From Choanephora cucurbitarum (Eukaryota > Mucoromycota > Mucoromycetes > Mucorales > Choanephoraceae), in assembly GCA_025331435.1 (NCBI GenBank), contig JAIWNI010000052.1, positions 1 to 64,000 of the forward strand: DNA of 64,000 bases, in the 5' to 3' direction. Below are positions 1 through 9,843 of this stretch, one piece after another. The translations under genes were made by a program, and so were the position numbers. A model generated the notes under the pieces. That model saw only the letters and a program-made list of their open reading frames with translations. It did no database searches and was not told the origin of the DNA. Position 1 is the stretch's first letter. Each line of letters starts with the position of its first letter.

Positions 1-337
<337 letters not shown>

Positions 338-460
338 ATTTTTTTTTTCTTTTTTTTTTATAAAAGGACGTGTCTAAAAAGAGAGAGAAAAAAAAAATAG
401 AGATAGATATAGGAAAAAGAGTTTTTTTTTTCACTTTAAAACTTTATCTCCCATAGCACA

Positions 461-684
461 TGTGACGCGCTTAGATTGAACATCCGATTCGACTCAAGAA
501 AGATCACCTTACAAAAATATCAAGATCAAGACAAATATCAAGAATAATTATCATGTTATAAATATTGAAGAAAAGATATAAATACAAACGAAAACATATA
601 TGAATAAAGGGGATCCAATCTTTCAATTACTAGATTTTTCTCTTTGTTATCTTTTATCTACTTCATACTCAGAATAACGTCACA
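461..684 (+). repeat. 5' long terminal repeat
   Basis: 224 bp, starting TGTGACG and ending CGTCACA, so the ends form a perfect 7-bp inverted repeat of the usual TG...CA type. It matches the 3' LTR at 5260-5483 base for base. It should hold the promoter and polyadenylation signals of the element; I cannot place them exactly. Confidence 0.96.
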
Positions 685-685
685 G

Positions 686-696
686 TGGTGGAGAAC
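686..696 (+). promoter_or_regulatory. Candidate minus-strand primer binding site
   Basis: One base after the 5' LTR the sequence TGGTGGAGAAC begins with TGG, the complement of the CCA end of a tRNA, as expected for a retroelement primer site. I could not match it to a named tRNA. It lies five bases from the gag-pol start codon. Confidence 0.5.
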
Positions 697-700
697 TATC

Positions 701-3700
701 ATGGCATCGAATTCCTTTGTTGCATCTTCCTCGACTGTTGGTCAAACTTCAGCAGTTGAGTCTCCTGTGGGCTCGGTTCTTCAGGCTTTTGGTTCTGTTC
801 GTTCGGGTGTGGCCCCTATGTCTGAAGGGGGGGATGAGGCTCAGTCAGTTCCGGATGAAGATACAATGCTCCAGTGGTTTCAATACTGTAAGTACATTTA
901 CGAGGATATATTGGCTTATGTCAATGGGGGGAGAGATCTCCGCGTGCAGGAGGCACAAGAGAAATACTACCGGATTCAAAACATTGTGTCTACATTGGAT
1001 GCAATTCCTCCACAAGCTCGAGAAACACTGACAATCATCATTGAAGAGCAATCTCAACAATATGAAGCTCTACAAGCAACCATTGGGGAAATGGATAACC
1101 ATGTCAATCCGGCTAGGGAATATATCAAGGACCGGCTGTTGTGGTTTCAGCAGACGGCTAAAACGAACTTGGTTACCTTGGTGAAGGATTTCCAATGGCC
1201 TACCTTGGCGACGTGTGAAGATTTGGGATTTCCTCAAGAATTGGTGCAAACAATTCTGGATGCTTTGTCGCCGAATGCAACTCAAGGCACTGACCCTCGG
1301 GATGCTACCATTCAAGAACTCAGGGCAAGGATTATGGAACTCAAGAAAGAGAGTGAACAGTGGCGACACGGCAAGAAAATAACAAGTACGTTGATGCATG
1401 AAGAAGGTAAAATGTCTGTTAAGGTGGATCACGAAGAAATTAGAGAGCGTAGGAGACGGGTTCGCCCACCTACCTTCTCAAATGGTACAATTCAGGAAGC
1501 AAGAGACTGGCTGGCAGAATATAAGAGTGTGTGTACTCATCTGATGTTTACGGAGAATGAGAAACTTGAAGACCTGCGGGTACGGTTTAAGGGCCCAGCC
1601 CTATCCTGGTATACATATCTGCTCCCTGAAGTAAAGAAGGACTGGTCCAAGTTGGAGAAGGCGTTTGTCAAATATTTTGGTGGCGGCGAAGATACGGTGG
1701 AATCAGCATTGAATGAACTCAAGAAAATGAAACAAGGAAAGATGCGAATGGTGGTATTCGCCCAATACTTTCGGGAAGTGGCTCGTCGCGCTGAGGTCTT
1801 TGCCGAAAGGCAACTCATAGGGTACTTGAAAAATGCTGTGAATCCGGAAATGACGAGGGCGATTATTTATCGTGGACCAAGCACTTATAGCGAAGCAGTA
1901 AACATTTGTATTGAGGTGGAAACAGATATAATAACTCAAGTGGAGAATAAGACAACATACTCTCCGGTATATCCTAGCCTCAGTGAACAAAAGAAAGAAG
2001 AAGGGGTAGAAAGTCAAAACTATCAAAAGAAATTTACTCAGGTCAGAAATCGCGACTTTAAGACTCTCCGCTGCTTCAGGTGTAACAAGATTGGTCACAT
2101 GAAGAAAGACTGTCGTGTACAGAAGAAAACTTATGGAAATCATCAACAAGGCCAAAATCACCAAGCATCTCAAGGCTCGAAAAGGGAAGTTAACAACGAA
2201 AACTATAAGGAAACCGATACTAACATTTTTTCACACTTCTTGCAAAACAATAACGCCGAAGTTGAAAAATCACTTGATTATAGTCGACGCCGTTTCAAGG
2301 TCCGGGTCAAGACTGAATCTGGTGAAGAGGAAGCTCTGGTGGATACTGGTTCTACAATGTGCTCAATAGCGGAGAAGGACGCTGAACGGCTGGAACTAGA
2401 AAGATACACTTGTCCCACCGAGGTTATTCGCTATGGTAATTCAACGACTCAGGTCACAAGCGATAAGGCAATCCTGAGGTTTTGGCTCGAAGATGGAAGC
2501 AAGACTGAAGCTCATCTATATGTGGTCAAGAAACAAAATGAAGGCATCATATTAGGTATGGACTGGATGATCCAGGAGGACATAGTTTTACATCCTAGTT
2601 CAAAGTCTGTTCGACGGGAGGTTAAGTGTAATGCACATGAACCGGTGGTGGAAGCTCTACTCAATACCTATGTCAAGATAACCGAGATTCCAGAAGAACA
2701 GTCCATTACGACTGCTCCCTATAAACATCGGATAGACACTGGTGACGCGCTACCCTGTGTTATGCGAGATTATCGTAGATCAGAAGTGGAAAACCAAGCC
2801 ATTGCTCGAGAAGTTCAAGACATGCTGAAGAAGAAGGTGATTGTTTCAAGCAACAGCGACTGGTGTTCGCCGGTGGTGTTGATCAAGAAACCGGACGGTA
2901 GTTATCGATTCTGCGTGGACTACCGAGGATTAAATAAGCTGACGGTAAAAGACAAATACCCGTTACCAAGAATCTCTGAACTTTTAGATAGGTTGCATGG
3001 GAGTTTCTGTTTCTCAACCATAGATCTCAAGTCCGGTTACTGGCAACTACCCTTGGATGAAAGGGACGCTAAGAAGACAGCGTTTGTGGCGAATGGCTCT
3101 TTGTACCAGTTTACCTGTATGCCCTTTGGTGTAGTGAATGGTCCCAGTTCATTTATGCGATTTATGCATATTGTGTTGAGGGGAGTTCCAAGAACAATGG
3201 TATATTTAGATGATATCATAATATACAGCAAGGATGAACAACAGCATGTTGAAGACCTGGAAAGGGTGATGAAAAAGCTGCAAGACTATAATTTGAAGAT
3301 TTCCGTCAAGAAGTGTCAGTTTTTCAAACAAGAGGTCAAATTCTTGGGGTTTCTGGTCAGTCAAGAAGGCATCCGCTCTGATCCGGAAAAGGTAGCGGTA
3401 GTCAAGACCTGGCCGGTTCCGGTTACTGTCCGCCAGTTGATGAGGTTTCTGGGTTTCTGTGCATTCTATCACAAGTTCATTCAAGATTTATCTACGGTGG
3501 CTCGGCCTTTGTATCAATTACTGAAGAAGGATGAAGACTTTGGATGGACTGATGACGCTGACAAGGCCTTCAACATACTTAAGAAGCGGATTACACAGCT
3601 ACCATGTTTGGCATATCCAAATCCGTCATTGCCTTACGATATTCATTGTGATGCTAGCAACTATGGGTTAGGCGCTGTACTAGTACAGGCCGGTCGACCA

Positions 3701-5278
3701 GTATCTTTCGCAAGTAGGACTTTGACACCAGCGGAACAAAACTATCACACTACGGAGAAAGAATGCTTAGCAATTGTTTGGGCTCTCGACTATTTTCACC
3801 CATACGTCTATGGTGCTGACTTTACGGTATACACTGATCATTCGGCCTTAAAGTCTATCTTGTCAACAAAAACACCGAAAGGACGAATCGCTAGGTGGAT
3901 TATGGCGTTGCAATCATATCATTTCAACGTTGTTCACAAAAAGGGCATTCTTAACCAAGATGCGGACGCTCTTAGTAGGCTCTCTCAGGACTCCCAGAAC
4001 CCGGAATCTATTACCGTCGATACTTTCAAAGCATTACAATTGCAGGATCCTGAGTGTCAGGCCCTTCTTCGGGAGGGGGTGAAGGCCCCAAACGTATGGA
4101 AAAATGGTGTACTGGCAAGAAGTATGGATGACAAGACCGTAGTTCCGAGAATTCCGCGAGCTCTAGTAGCCATGGTGTTGAAACATGCTCATGAGGGGGT
4201 AACTGGGGGACACTTTGGTGTGGTCAAGACTCTGGCCAAGGCACAAGAAACTGGATGGTGGCCCTCCATGCGACAAGACACCGAAACATGGGTAAAACAC
4301 TGTGAGGCTTGCCAAAGGAAGAAGATTAGAACAGACTCAACGGCGGCTCCAATGAAACCAATATCACCTCACTACCTAGGTGAAATTTGGGCTTCTGATA
4401 TTGCGGTTCTGCCGGAAAGCAAACAAGGAAACAAATATCTACTGGTGTTCATGGAGTATCTAAGCAAATGGGTGATTACCGCAGCTTTACCATCATTCGA
4501 TACCGATCATGTTGTGCCGGTTTTGCTTTTTGAGGTGGTTCTTAAACTTGGTGTTCCTGGAAGGCTGATAACTGACAATGGCTCGAACTATGTGTCTGAG
4601 GCTATGGTACAGGTGTGTCGAAGACTAGGCATTCGAAGGTCGCTTACTTCAGTAGAACATCCTCAGACTGACGGCTTGGTTGAAAGAATAAATCGAACAC
4701 TGAAGACTAGTTTGGCGATTTGCGTTGATCAGAATCCTGCTGAATGGGACCAACATTTGCCCTTCGTAACGTTTGCCTACAACACTGCGGTCCAATCTAG
4801 TACAGGTTTCTCCCCCTTTGAGGTGTTGTTTGGGAGGAAAGCAAAAATCCCGCTATTGCCGGACTTAGGACTACCTATGGGAAGAACTTATGAGACCGAA
4901 CCCTGGGCTGTATACCTCCACAACCACTTACCGCTTATTCATGGCAAGGTTCTGAAGAATATTGAACGAGCACAAATAAGACAGAAACGGGCCTACAACT
5001 TCGGCAAGCGAGTTAAGAAGGTATATCAAATTGGTGATCTAGTGGCTAAGAAGAACTTGGAAAAAATGCCGTTCCCAAAAGAAAGATGGTCTGGTCCGTG
5101 GGAAATCATTGATCGGAACAACGAAGAAGGAACTTCATACAAGATCAAGAACTGTGCAGATCCAAAGAAAACAACGACCGCGAACGTCAAGTACATGAGA
5201 CCATGGTATTTACAAGACAGGCAAGAAGACTTGGTGAGCTCATCTAAAGGAGGGGATGATGTGACGCGCTTAGATTGA
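701..5278 (+). CDS. Ty3/gypsy Gag-Pol polyprotein (single frame)
   Basis: A single fused polyprotein of 1525 residues, counting from the ATG at 701 just after the primer site. An in-frame ATG at 644 lies inside the LTR and is less likely to be used. Order of domains: Gag with coiled-coil N-terminus; CCHC knuckle CFRCNKIGHMKKDC near residue 458; aspartic protease ALVDTGST near 547; reverse transcriptase with YLDD near 835; RNase H starting HCDAS near 982; integrase with HHCC finger near 1160-1207 and DDE residues in ASDIAV, TDNGS and DGLVERIN near 1232-1326; and a GPY/F-like module RWSGPW at the end. No chromodomain is seen. RT-RNaseH-integrase order identifies Ty3/gypsy rather than copia. Gag and Pol share one frame with no visible shift, and the stop codon lies 17-19 bases inside the 3' LTR. 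Confidence 0.96.
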   Translation: MASNSFVASSSTVGQTSAVESPVGSVLQAFGSVRSGVAPMSEGGDEAQSVPDEDTMLQWFQYCKYIYEDILAYVNGGRDLRVQEAQEKYYRIQNIVSTLDAIPPQARETLTIIIEEQSQQYEALQATIGEMDNHVNPAREYIKDRLLWFQQTAKTNLVTLVKDFQWPTLATCEDLGFPQELVQTILDALSPNATQGTDPRDATIQELRARIMELKKESEQWRHGKKITSTLMHEEGKMSVKVDHEEIRERRRRVRPPTFSNGTIQEARDWLAEYKSVCTHLMFTENEKLEDLRVRFKGPALSWYTYLLPEVKKDWSKLEKAFVKYFGGGEDTVESALNELKKMKQGKMRMVVFAQYFREVARRAEVFAERQLIGYLKNAVNPEMTRAIIYRGPSTYSEAVNICIEVETDIITQVENKTTYSPVYPSLSEQKKEEGVESQNYQKKFTQVRNRDFKTLRCFRCNKIGHMKKDCRVQKKTYGNHQQGQNHQASQGSKREVNNENYKETDTNIFSHFLQNNNAEVEKSLDYSRRRFKVRVKTESGEEEALVDTGSTMCSIAEKDAERLELERYTCPTEVIRYGNSTTQVTSDKAILRFWLEDGSKTEAHLYVVKKQNEGIILGMDWMIQEDIVLHPSSKSVRREVKCNAHEPVVEALLNTYVKITEIPEEQSITTAPYKHRIDTGDALPCVMRDYRRSEVENQAIAREVQDMLKKKVIVSSNSDWCSPVVLIKKPDGSYRFCVDYRGLNKLTVKDKYPLPRISELLDRLHGSFCFSTIDLKSGYWQLPLDERDAKKTAFVANGSLYQFTCMPFGVVNGPSSFMRFMHIVLRGVPRTMVYLDDIIIYSKDEQQHVEDLERVMKKLQDYNLKISVKKCQFFKQEVKFLGFLVSQEGIRSDPEKVAVVKTWPVPVTVRQLMRFLGFCAFYHKFIQDLSTVARPLYQLLKKDEDFGWTDDADKAFNILKKRITQLPCLAYPNPSLPYDIHCDASNYGLGAVLVQAGRPVSFASRTLTPAEQNYHTTEKECLAIVWALDYFHPYVYGADFTVYTDHSALKSILSTKTPKGRIARWIMALQSYHFNVVHKKGILNQDADALSRLSQDSQNPESITVDTFKALQLQDPECQALLREGVKAPNVWKNGVLARSMDDKTVVPRIPRALVAMVLKHAHEGVTGGHFGVVKTLAKAQETGWWPSMRQDTETWVKHCEACQRKKIRTDSTAAPMKPISPHYLGEIWASDIAVLPESKQGNKYLLVFMEYLSKWVITAALPSFDTDHVVPVLLFEVVLKLGVPGRLITDNGSNYVSEAMVQVCRRLGIRRSLTSVEHPQTDGLVERINRTLKTSLAICVDQNPAEWDQHLPFVTFAYNTAVQSSTGFSPFEVLFGRKAKIPLLPDLGLPMGRTYETEPWAVYLHNHLPLIHGKVLKNIERAQIRQKRAYNFGKRVKKVYQIGDLVAKKNLEKMPFPKERWSGPWEIIDRNNEEGTSYKIKNCADPKKTTTANVKYMRPWYLQDRQEDLVSSSKGGDDVTRLD
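5246..5256 (+). promoter_or_regulatory. Polypurine tract
   Basis: Purine-only run AAAGGAGGGGA directly upstream of the 3' LTR, where plus-strand DNA synthesis of an LTR retroelement is primed. It is also coding, falling within the last codons of gag-pol. Confidence 0.75.
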
Positions 5279-5483
5279 ACATCCGATTCGACTCAAGAAA
5301 GATCACCTTACAAAAATATCAAGATCAAGACAAATATCAAGAATAATTATCATGTTATAAATATTGAAGAAAAGATATAAATACAAACGAAAACATATAT
5401 GAATAAAGGGGATCCAATCTTTCAATTACTAGATTTTTCTCTTTGTTATCTTTTATCTACTTCATACTCAGAATAACGTCACA
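5260..5483 (+). repeat. 3' long terminal repeat
   Basis: Identical copy of 461-684, followed by the right target duplication GCACA. It supplies the last six codons and the stop codon of the gag-pol frame. Confidence 0.96.
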
Positions 5484-5598
5484 GCACAACAGTCACACTT
5501 TACGTCAAAGAGAAACCCTTTATAAGCTTCTTCTTCTTTTTGGAGGGAATCTTTAGAGAAGATGTCTTTTCTCAAAGAAATAGAATGCCTCTTTTAGT

Positions 5599-6036
5599 TT
5601 ATTCTTGTACATCTTCTTTACTGAACTCCATTGGACCAATACAGACAACGACTTCTTGGTCAGAATAGATACCAGCAAAATATTTGTCTCGAATGACTTG
5701 AGCCTTTTGGCCTGTCAAGAACTGATGTGTCTCAAATAAAAGTGAATGCTGTTGATTGATGTCGTCTTCATGTGGATGTGTACAGAGTCCACCTGCATCG
5801 TTCTCTTTAGGGCGTCGCACAGTCAAGGCGATCTTGTCAGTAGGGTTCTGATGAGGACAGATCAAGAGTGAATAAAAGTCATCAGGCTCCATGCAGTCAT
5901 GATGAAGTGGATCTACTCTATCGACAAGATGGTTTCCTGCTAAACTATAAGGTGAATGAAGACCATCAATACAATGACCTTGCATCATGCCATTTGAATA
6001 GAAACATAAAATGGCTGATCCTTTAAACAGTAACAT
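5599..6036 (-). CDS. Unknown protein, 145 residues
   Basis: A single open frame with ATG at 6036 and stop at 5599. The protein is polar, rich in His, Asp and Cys (HHDCMEPDDFYSLLICPHQN, GGLCTHPHEDD) and has no signal peptide or membrane span that I can see. I do not recognise a family. Balanced composition and the lack of competing frames on the other strand favour a real gene. It points at RVB2; without the retrotransposon its stop would lie only about 235 bp from the RVB2 start. It could also be one exon of a larger gene. Confidence 0.5.
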   Translation of the reverse strand: MLLFKGSAILCFYSNGMMQGHCIDGLHSPYSLAGNHLVDRVDPLHHDCMEPDDFYSLLICPHQNPTDKIALTVRRPKENDAGGLCTHPHEDDINQQHSLLFETHQFLTGQKAQVIRDKYFAGIYSDQEVVVCIGPMEFSKEDVQE

Positions 6037-6757
6037 GGGTGAAATAAAAATAAAAATATATTAAATTTGATTCGCATGGATATTCGATAGAAAAGGCAGT
6101 TGACAATAGGATGATTTATGACAGAATGAGAGTTCATTTCCTTTTGAGTGTGTGTGTATTCTCACTTATTTGAATTTTACTTTCAGCCCTATTGTTTTGA
6201 AACACTTTTCCCCTTTTAAACAAAGTCAAGCTTTCTTCTTGTTCTTTACCCCATAGAGCCATTAGAATAACAGTTATCCTATAGAAAGAAAGAATACTCC
6301 TTCTATCTCATTTCTAGCCTAGAAAGAGAGATAAGGAGAAAATAGGAAGAGGGGAAAGACAATAAGCCATGTTTATAATGCTTACAAAGAAAGAATCTTC
6401 ATGTGAAGCATTCTCAAGCTTGTTTATTGTTATTGTTTTCTCTAGCGTGTTTTTAAACACAAAGACGATGGATATTGTGTTTCTCTTGACAACAATAAAA
6501 GTAGGTCTCATTAGATAGTTGAACAATAGATAGTTTTCCAAGAAACATCCCCCCTCTCTCTCTTTAACCTTATCTTTGGAACTGTTAGAGATCAGCCATC
6601 ACTGCCATTTAAGTAAAATGAAAACCCGCTAATGCAGGGTTTTTAGTCTCAGCAGAATAATAATCCTCTCTCTTTTTTTTTTTTTTTTAAATAACTCTTC
6701 TTTTCTTTTCTTTTCTAAAACGATATATCACTTATTTTTTATCACCTATATTTTACT
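6037..6757. other. Intergenic, no gene recognised
   Basis: AT-rich spacer with poly-T tracts. The only structure seen is a short inverted repeat at 6621-6643. Confidence 0.5.
6621..6643. repeat. Short hairpin followed by T-run
   Basis: AAAACCC at 6621-6627 pairs with GGGTTTT at 6637-6643 across a 9-base loop, followed by more T. It resembles a bacterial-type terminator, but in a fungal genome this is probably only a chance or 3'-end structure. Confidence 0.35.
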
Positions 6758-7196
6758 ATGAGAACAAGCACCGTTGGATTATGTGTCAGTGTTGTCTTTG
6801 GTACAGCAGCAACCTATCTAAGGTAGACTGTGATATGATTATTTTTCCTATACGTTTCATACTAACTAAAATATCTACCTATAGGAATAGCAATCAAATC
6901 ATCATGTCTCGCTACATGACAGGCTCAGCTGTTTCGATTGTAGCATTTCTAAGTAAATAAGAAAAGCTCTAGAAGTGTACTATATTTTTTTTTATTGACT
7001 TATCGATATAGGTATCAGAGGATTCATACTCAATACACCTACACAAAAAAAGAAGGAAATCACACAACAACAAGGTCTATCACCACTTGAACACTTGAAA
7101 GTACTGAACTATCAACCAAGATCTATATCCTCTATTTTGGTTAACATACCAGCTACAGTGAACACAGCATCCAATTGTGGGTTTCTCAGAAATTAG
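6758..7196 (+). CDS. Small predicted membrane protein, three exons
   Basis: Exons 6758-6822, 6885-6952 and 7012-7196 join in frame to 105 codons plus stop. Intron 1 (62 bp) has a textbook branch site, ACTAAC, and ends ATAG; intron 2 (59 bp) starts GTAAAT and ends ATAG. The protein starts MRTSTVGLCVSVVFGTAA, a hydrophobic stretch that could be a signal anchor, followed by a second hydrophobic stretch (GSAVSIVAFL) and a polar, Gln/Lys-rich tail. I do not recognise the family. The evidence is the coincidence of good splice sites with an uninterrupted spliced frame. Confidence 0.45.
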
Positions 7197-8309
7197 ATCG
7201 CGGTTTTTTTTTTTCCTTTGTGAAATCCATATACACTAGGTTTACCGAAGCGCAAGAAAGCAAGTGGTTAAACTCACACTAGTTTTTTTAAAAAAAAACT
7301 CTCTCCAATTCCCTAGACCTTTCAAGATTCCAAAAGAGTGTATCCATGAAGTTAGAAGATACAAAAAATAAGAGAGACTCAAAAGTCTTGTTTCTATCAT
7401 TAAAATAAAACCATGGCTTATAAAAATAAAAGGGCCTTTATACCACTTCTTCGCTCCAATAGTATATGGATAAAGAAAAGGGGGATTTGATAACATGGTT
7501 TCTATTGTCTATTTTGTTCAAAAGATTAGTCAAATAAGATTCACCATACAAGCAACTTGAAATCTTCTGCCCCACACACATATTTTCTTTTCCAAAACTC
7601 ATTTACACAATAAATTAGCTTCTCTTTTCTGTTCTAGCTGATTATCCGTGAATTAGCTGGCTTCATTATCTCATGAGCCGAGCTGTGTGATACAGATGAA
7701 ATCGGCCAACTTGGAAGAATTTGTTTCGGAGGCATAAGAAAGGGAGGAAAGTCTTGGCTTGAAAGATCGGGCCCTTGATACATTTCATGTGATACTAGAG
7801 AGAATCATCCATGTAGTCTAGTTTGACTTGGTGAACTCATGGACAAAGACTTTCTTTGGATAGTCTCGTCCTTGGTTGATAGCTCTTGAAATTCATTTAT
7901 TACCATAAACCGAGACCTTCAACACCAATCCTTATTTAGTCACTCTGAACACATTCAAAATGATTCCCTTTTCTCTCCTCCTTTAGAACATAATAGCCAT
8001 ACTCTGTTTTTGTTTCTTACAGTCAGGAGGTAACTCGCTTAACATATGTTTGATCACTCCTATCCATAATTCCACACATTTGAATATAACTGCAAAATAA
8101 GCTTTCTTAATTCTAAACGCTTTGATATCTAAAAAACTCAACTACATCCATTTCCTCCTTCTTTTCTCTTTAGTTTACTTTAAAGATATTATGACCGAGA
8201 AACACACAAAAATCTATGATAGATAAAAGATAGGCTTTTAACGAATGGCTTGATTCCCCCTTTTTCTTTTTATAGAAAAATCAAGTTTATAGAATGAAGG
8301 GGGCCAGTT
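7197..8309. other. Intergenic, nothing recognised
   Basis: About 1.1 kb of AT-rich sequence with no convincing spliced frame on either strand. It may contain decayed coding DNA around 7620-7920, but I could not join it to any family. Confidence 0.4.
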
Positions 8310-9579
8310 TTAGTCTTCATATGAATTTTGCTTTTTAGGATGAATGATCAATACCACCAACATCCAAATGACCACACTCAAGACATTGACTACAATAAGA
8401 ACAGGTCAATTGATATTTCAGCAAGACAGAAGACAACTTTACCATTGCAGATCAAGAAATCAGAAGCAAATTTGTTGCTATTGATTGTCTTTGACTGACT
8501 CAGTCCATCACTACTGAGGATAATAAAGCAGACTGAGAAAGCAAAGAGAGAGGCAGATAAGAGCAGATTGAGTTCTTGATAGTATTTGATTCGATGTGAC
8601 ATGGAACGAGGATTATGGTTAGGATGATAATAGGTATTGCCCAATAGCTTATTGAATCTGAAATGAGAGACAATACCCAACATGGAAATCAACAAGAGTT
8701 CTACAGTAGACTATGTATCATTCAACTCACAGCAAATTCAACCTTTTTTTTTTTTTTACCTAGCCCATATATCAATTGAGGTATGATTTCCTTTAAGGTA
8801 GAATCATACACACCTTCTTGAGAGAAATTGTATTGAACCAAAGGAAATAAGATGATATTTAATGCTGTCCTATAGATCCATGAGTGAGTAGATCAACAAA
8901 AAGAATGATATCGAGAGGATAAATACATGAGGATATAAAACTTGAATTCTTTACTGCTCATGAATCTTGCCTTAGCCACCATCTTGGCCAGGTATTTCCA
9001 GAAGCATTGTAACAGGAGCAAGGTACCACTAATAGGAGAAAAGAAATTAATAGGTGAATAATCTTAACTGTTATCTAATTTACATTTGCATAGAAAAGCC
9101 AATACATAGACTATAATCTTTGGTATATAAAGATCAGTTATAGATGATATAAAAACATGCTGTTACTTACCTGTAGGAATCACTAGATCTCTATCTGCTG
9201 CTGACCATAATGATTCTGGCTTTGTTGAAATCTTGCCTTCAATTGGGACAAAGCCTTCTTCATACTTGATCTTACAGGTCACAATATCTAAATGTTTAGA
9301 AGATGAGATAGTGCTTGATATCCATTTTTATGTTTACCATAATACAGTTGAAAGGGTAACATGATAAAGATGGATGTGGTCACCACACTCTTGAGATCAC
9401 CCTTTTTAAGCTTAGAGAGATAAAAGCAATGATAGCCTTTGGTGGCAAACAGGCGATACAATAGCCAGACAAGCAAAAAGCCTAAACCACTGGCTCTTTC
9501 TGTAAGATGTATTTAGAGTGCATGTTTATAGAAAGGATGACAACATACGTAAAAAACTATAATCACTTAGATGCGACAT
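8310..9579 (-). CDS. Seven-helix membrane protein, eight exons
   Basis: Exons 9579-9549, 9499-9338, 9287-9171, 9117-9084, 9028-8927, 8869-8760, 8700-8443 and 8389-8310 sum to 894 bases, encoding 297 residues. All seven introns are 49-59 bp with GT-AG ends, and exon 4 is only 34 bases. The protein begins MSHLSDYSFLQRASG and has seven hydrophobic stretches: LGFLLVWLLYRLF; TTSIFIMLPFQLYY; YSLCIGFSMQIGTLLLLQCF; ILMTALNIILFPLV; IYGLELLLISMLGIV; LLLSASLFAFSVCFIIL; and VLSVVIWMLVVLII. Basic residues between helices 3 and 4 suggest a cytoplasmic loop. The layout fits a 7TM receptor-like protein, but no GPCR motif is obvious and I cannot name the family. The start is chosen because the short first exon gives the only ATG in frame. 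Confidence 0.7.
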
Positions 9580-9843
9580 ATGTAGAAAAAAGAAAAAAAA
9601 AGAAAAATGCTTCACTTAAACCACTTTATTTTTCTTTTGGTCATTCTTCTCCTTTAATGATAATAAAAAAAGGGAGAGTAAAGGAGAAGAAGGTTTGACA
9701 TGTTCGGGCTATGAATTCCATAGGTTTTCTCAAAGGTCATGTGAGTTACTTTTTAGATCAGTAAGCAGGAATATTCAATTTTCTCTTGATTTACTTTCAA
9801 TTCATTTTCTTTTTTTTTTACTTTTTTTTTTTCTTACTTACAA

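Larger units (their letters stand above)
456..5488 (+). mobile_element. Complete Ty3/gypsy LTR retrotransposon with 5-bp target duplication
   Basis: The element spans 461-5483 and is bordered on both sides by the same 5 bp, GCACA (456-460 and 5484-5488), the target-site duplication expected from integrase. The two 224-bp LTRs are identical by my reading, and the single gag-pol frame is open from start to stop. Identical LTRs and an intact frame imply a very recent insertion and probably a competent copy. It lies in the short space between RVB2 (minus) and a small unknown gene (minus), transcribed away from RVB2. Confidence 0.96.

Noticed and set aside
644..700. In-frame ATG at 644 as the start of gag-pol
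   Set aside because: It lies inside the 5' LTR, and the added residues cross the LTR end and the primer site; the ATG at 701 is the better start.
6621..6643. Bacterial-type terminator, hinting at horizontal transfer
   Set aside because: A short stem in AT-rich fungal DNA with no bacterial-like gene beside it.
9121..9170. Single 138-base intron in the seven-helix gene using donor GTAACA
   Set aside because: It keeps a frame, but two canonical 53- and 55-base introns around a 34-base exon fit better and match the other intron sizes.
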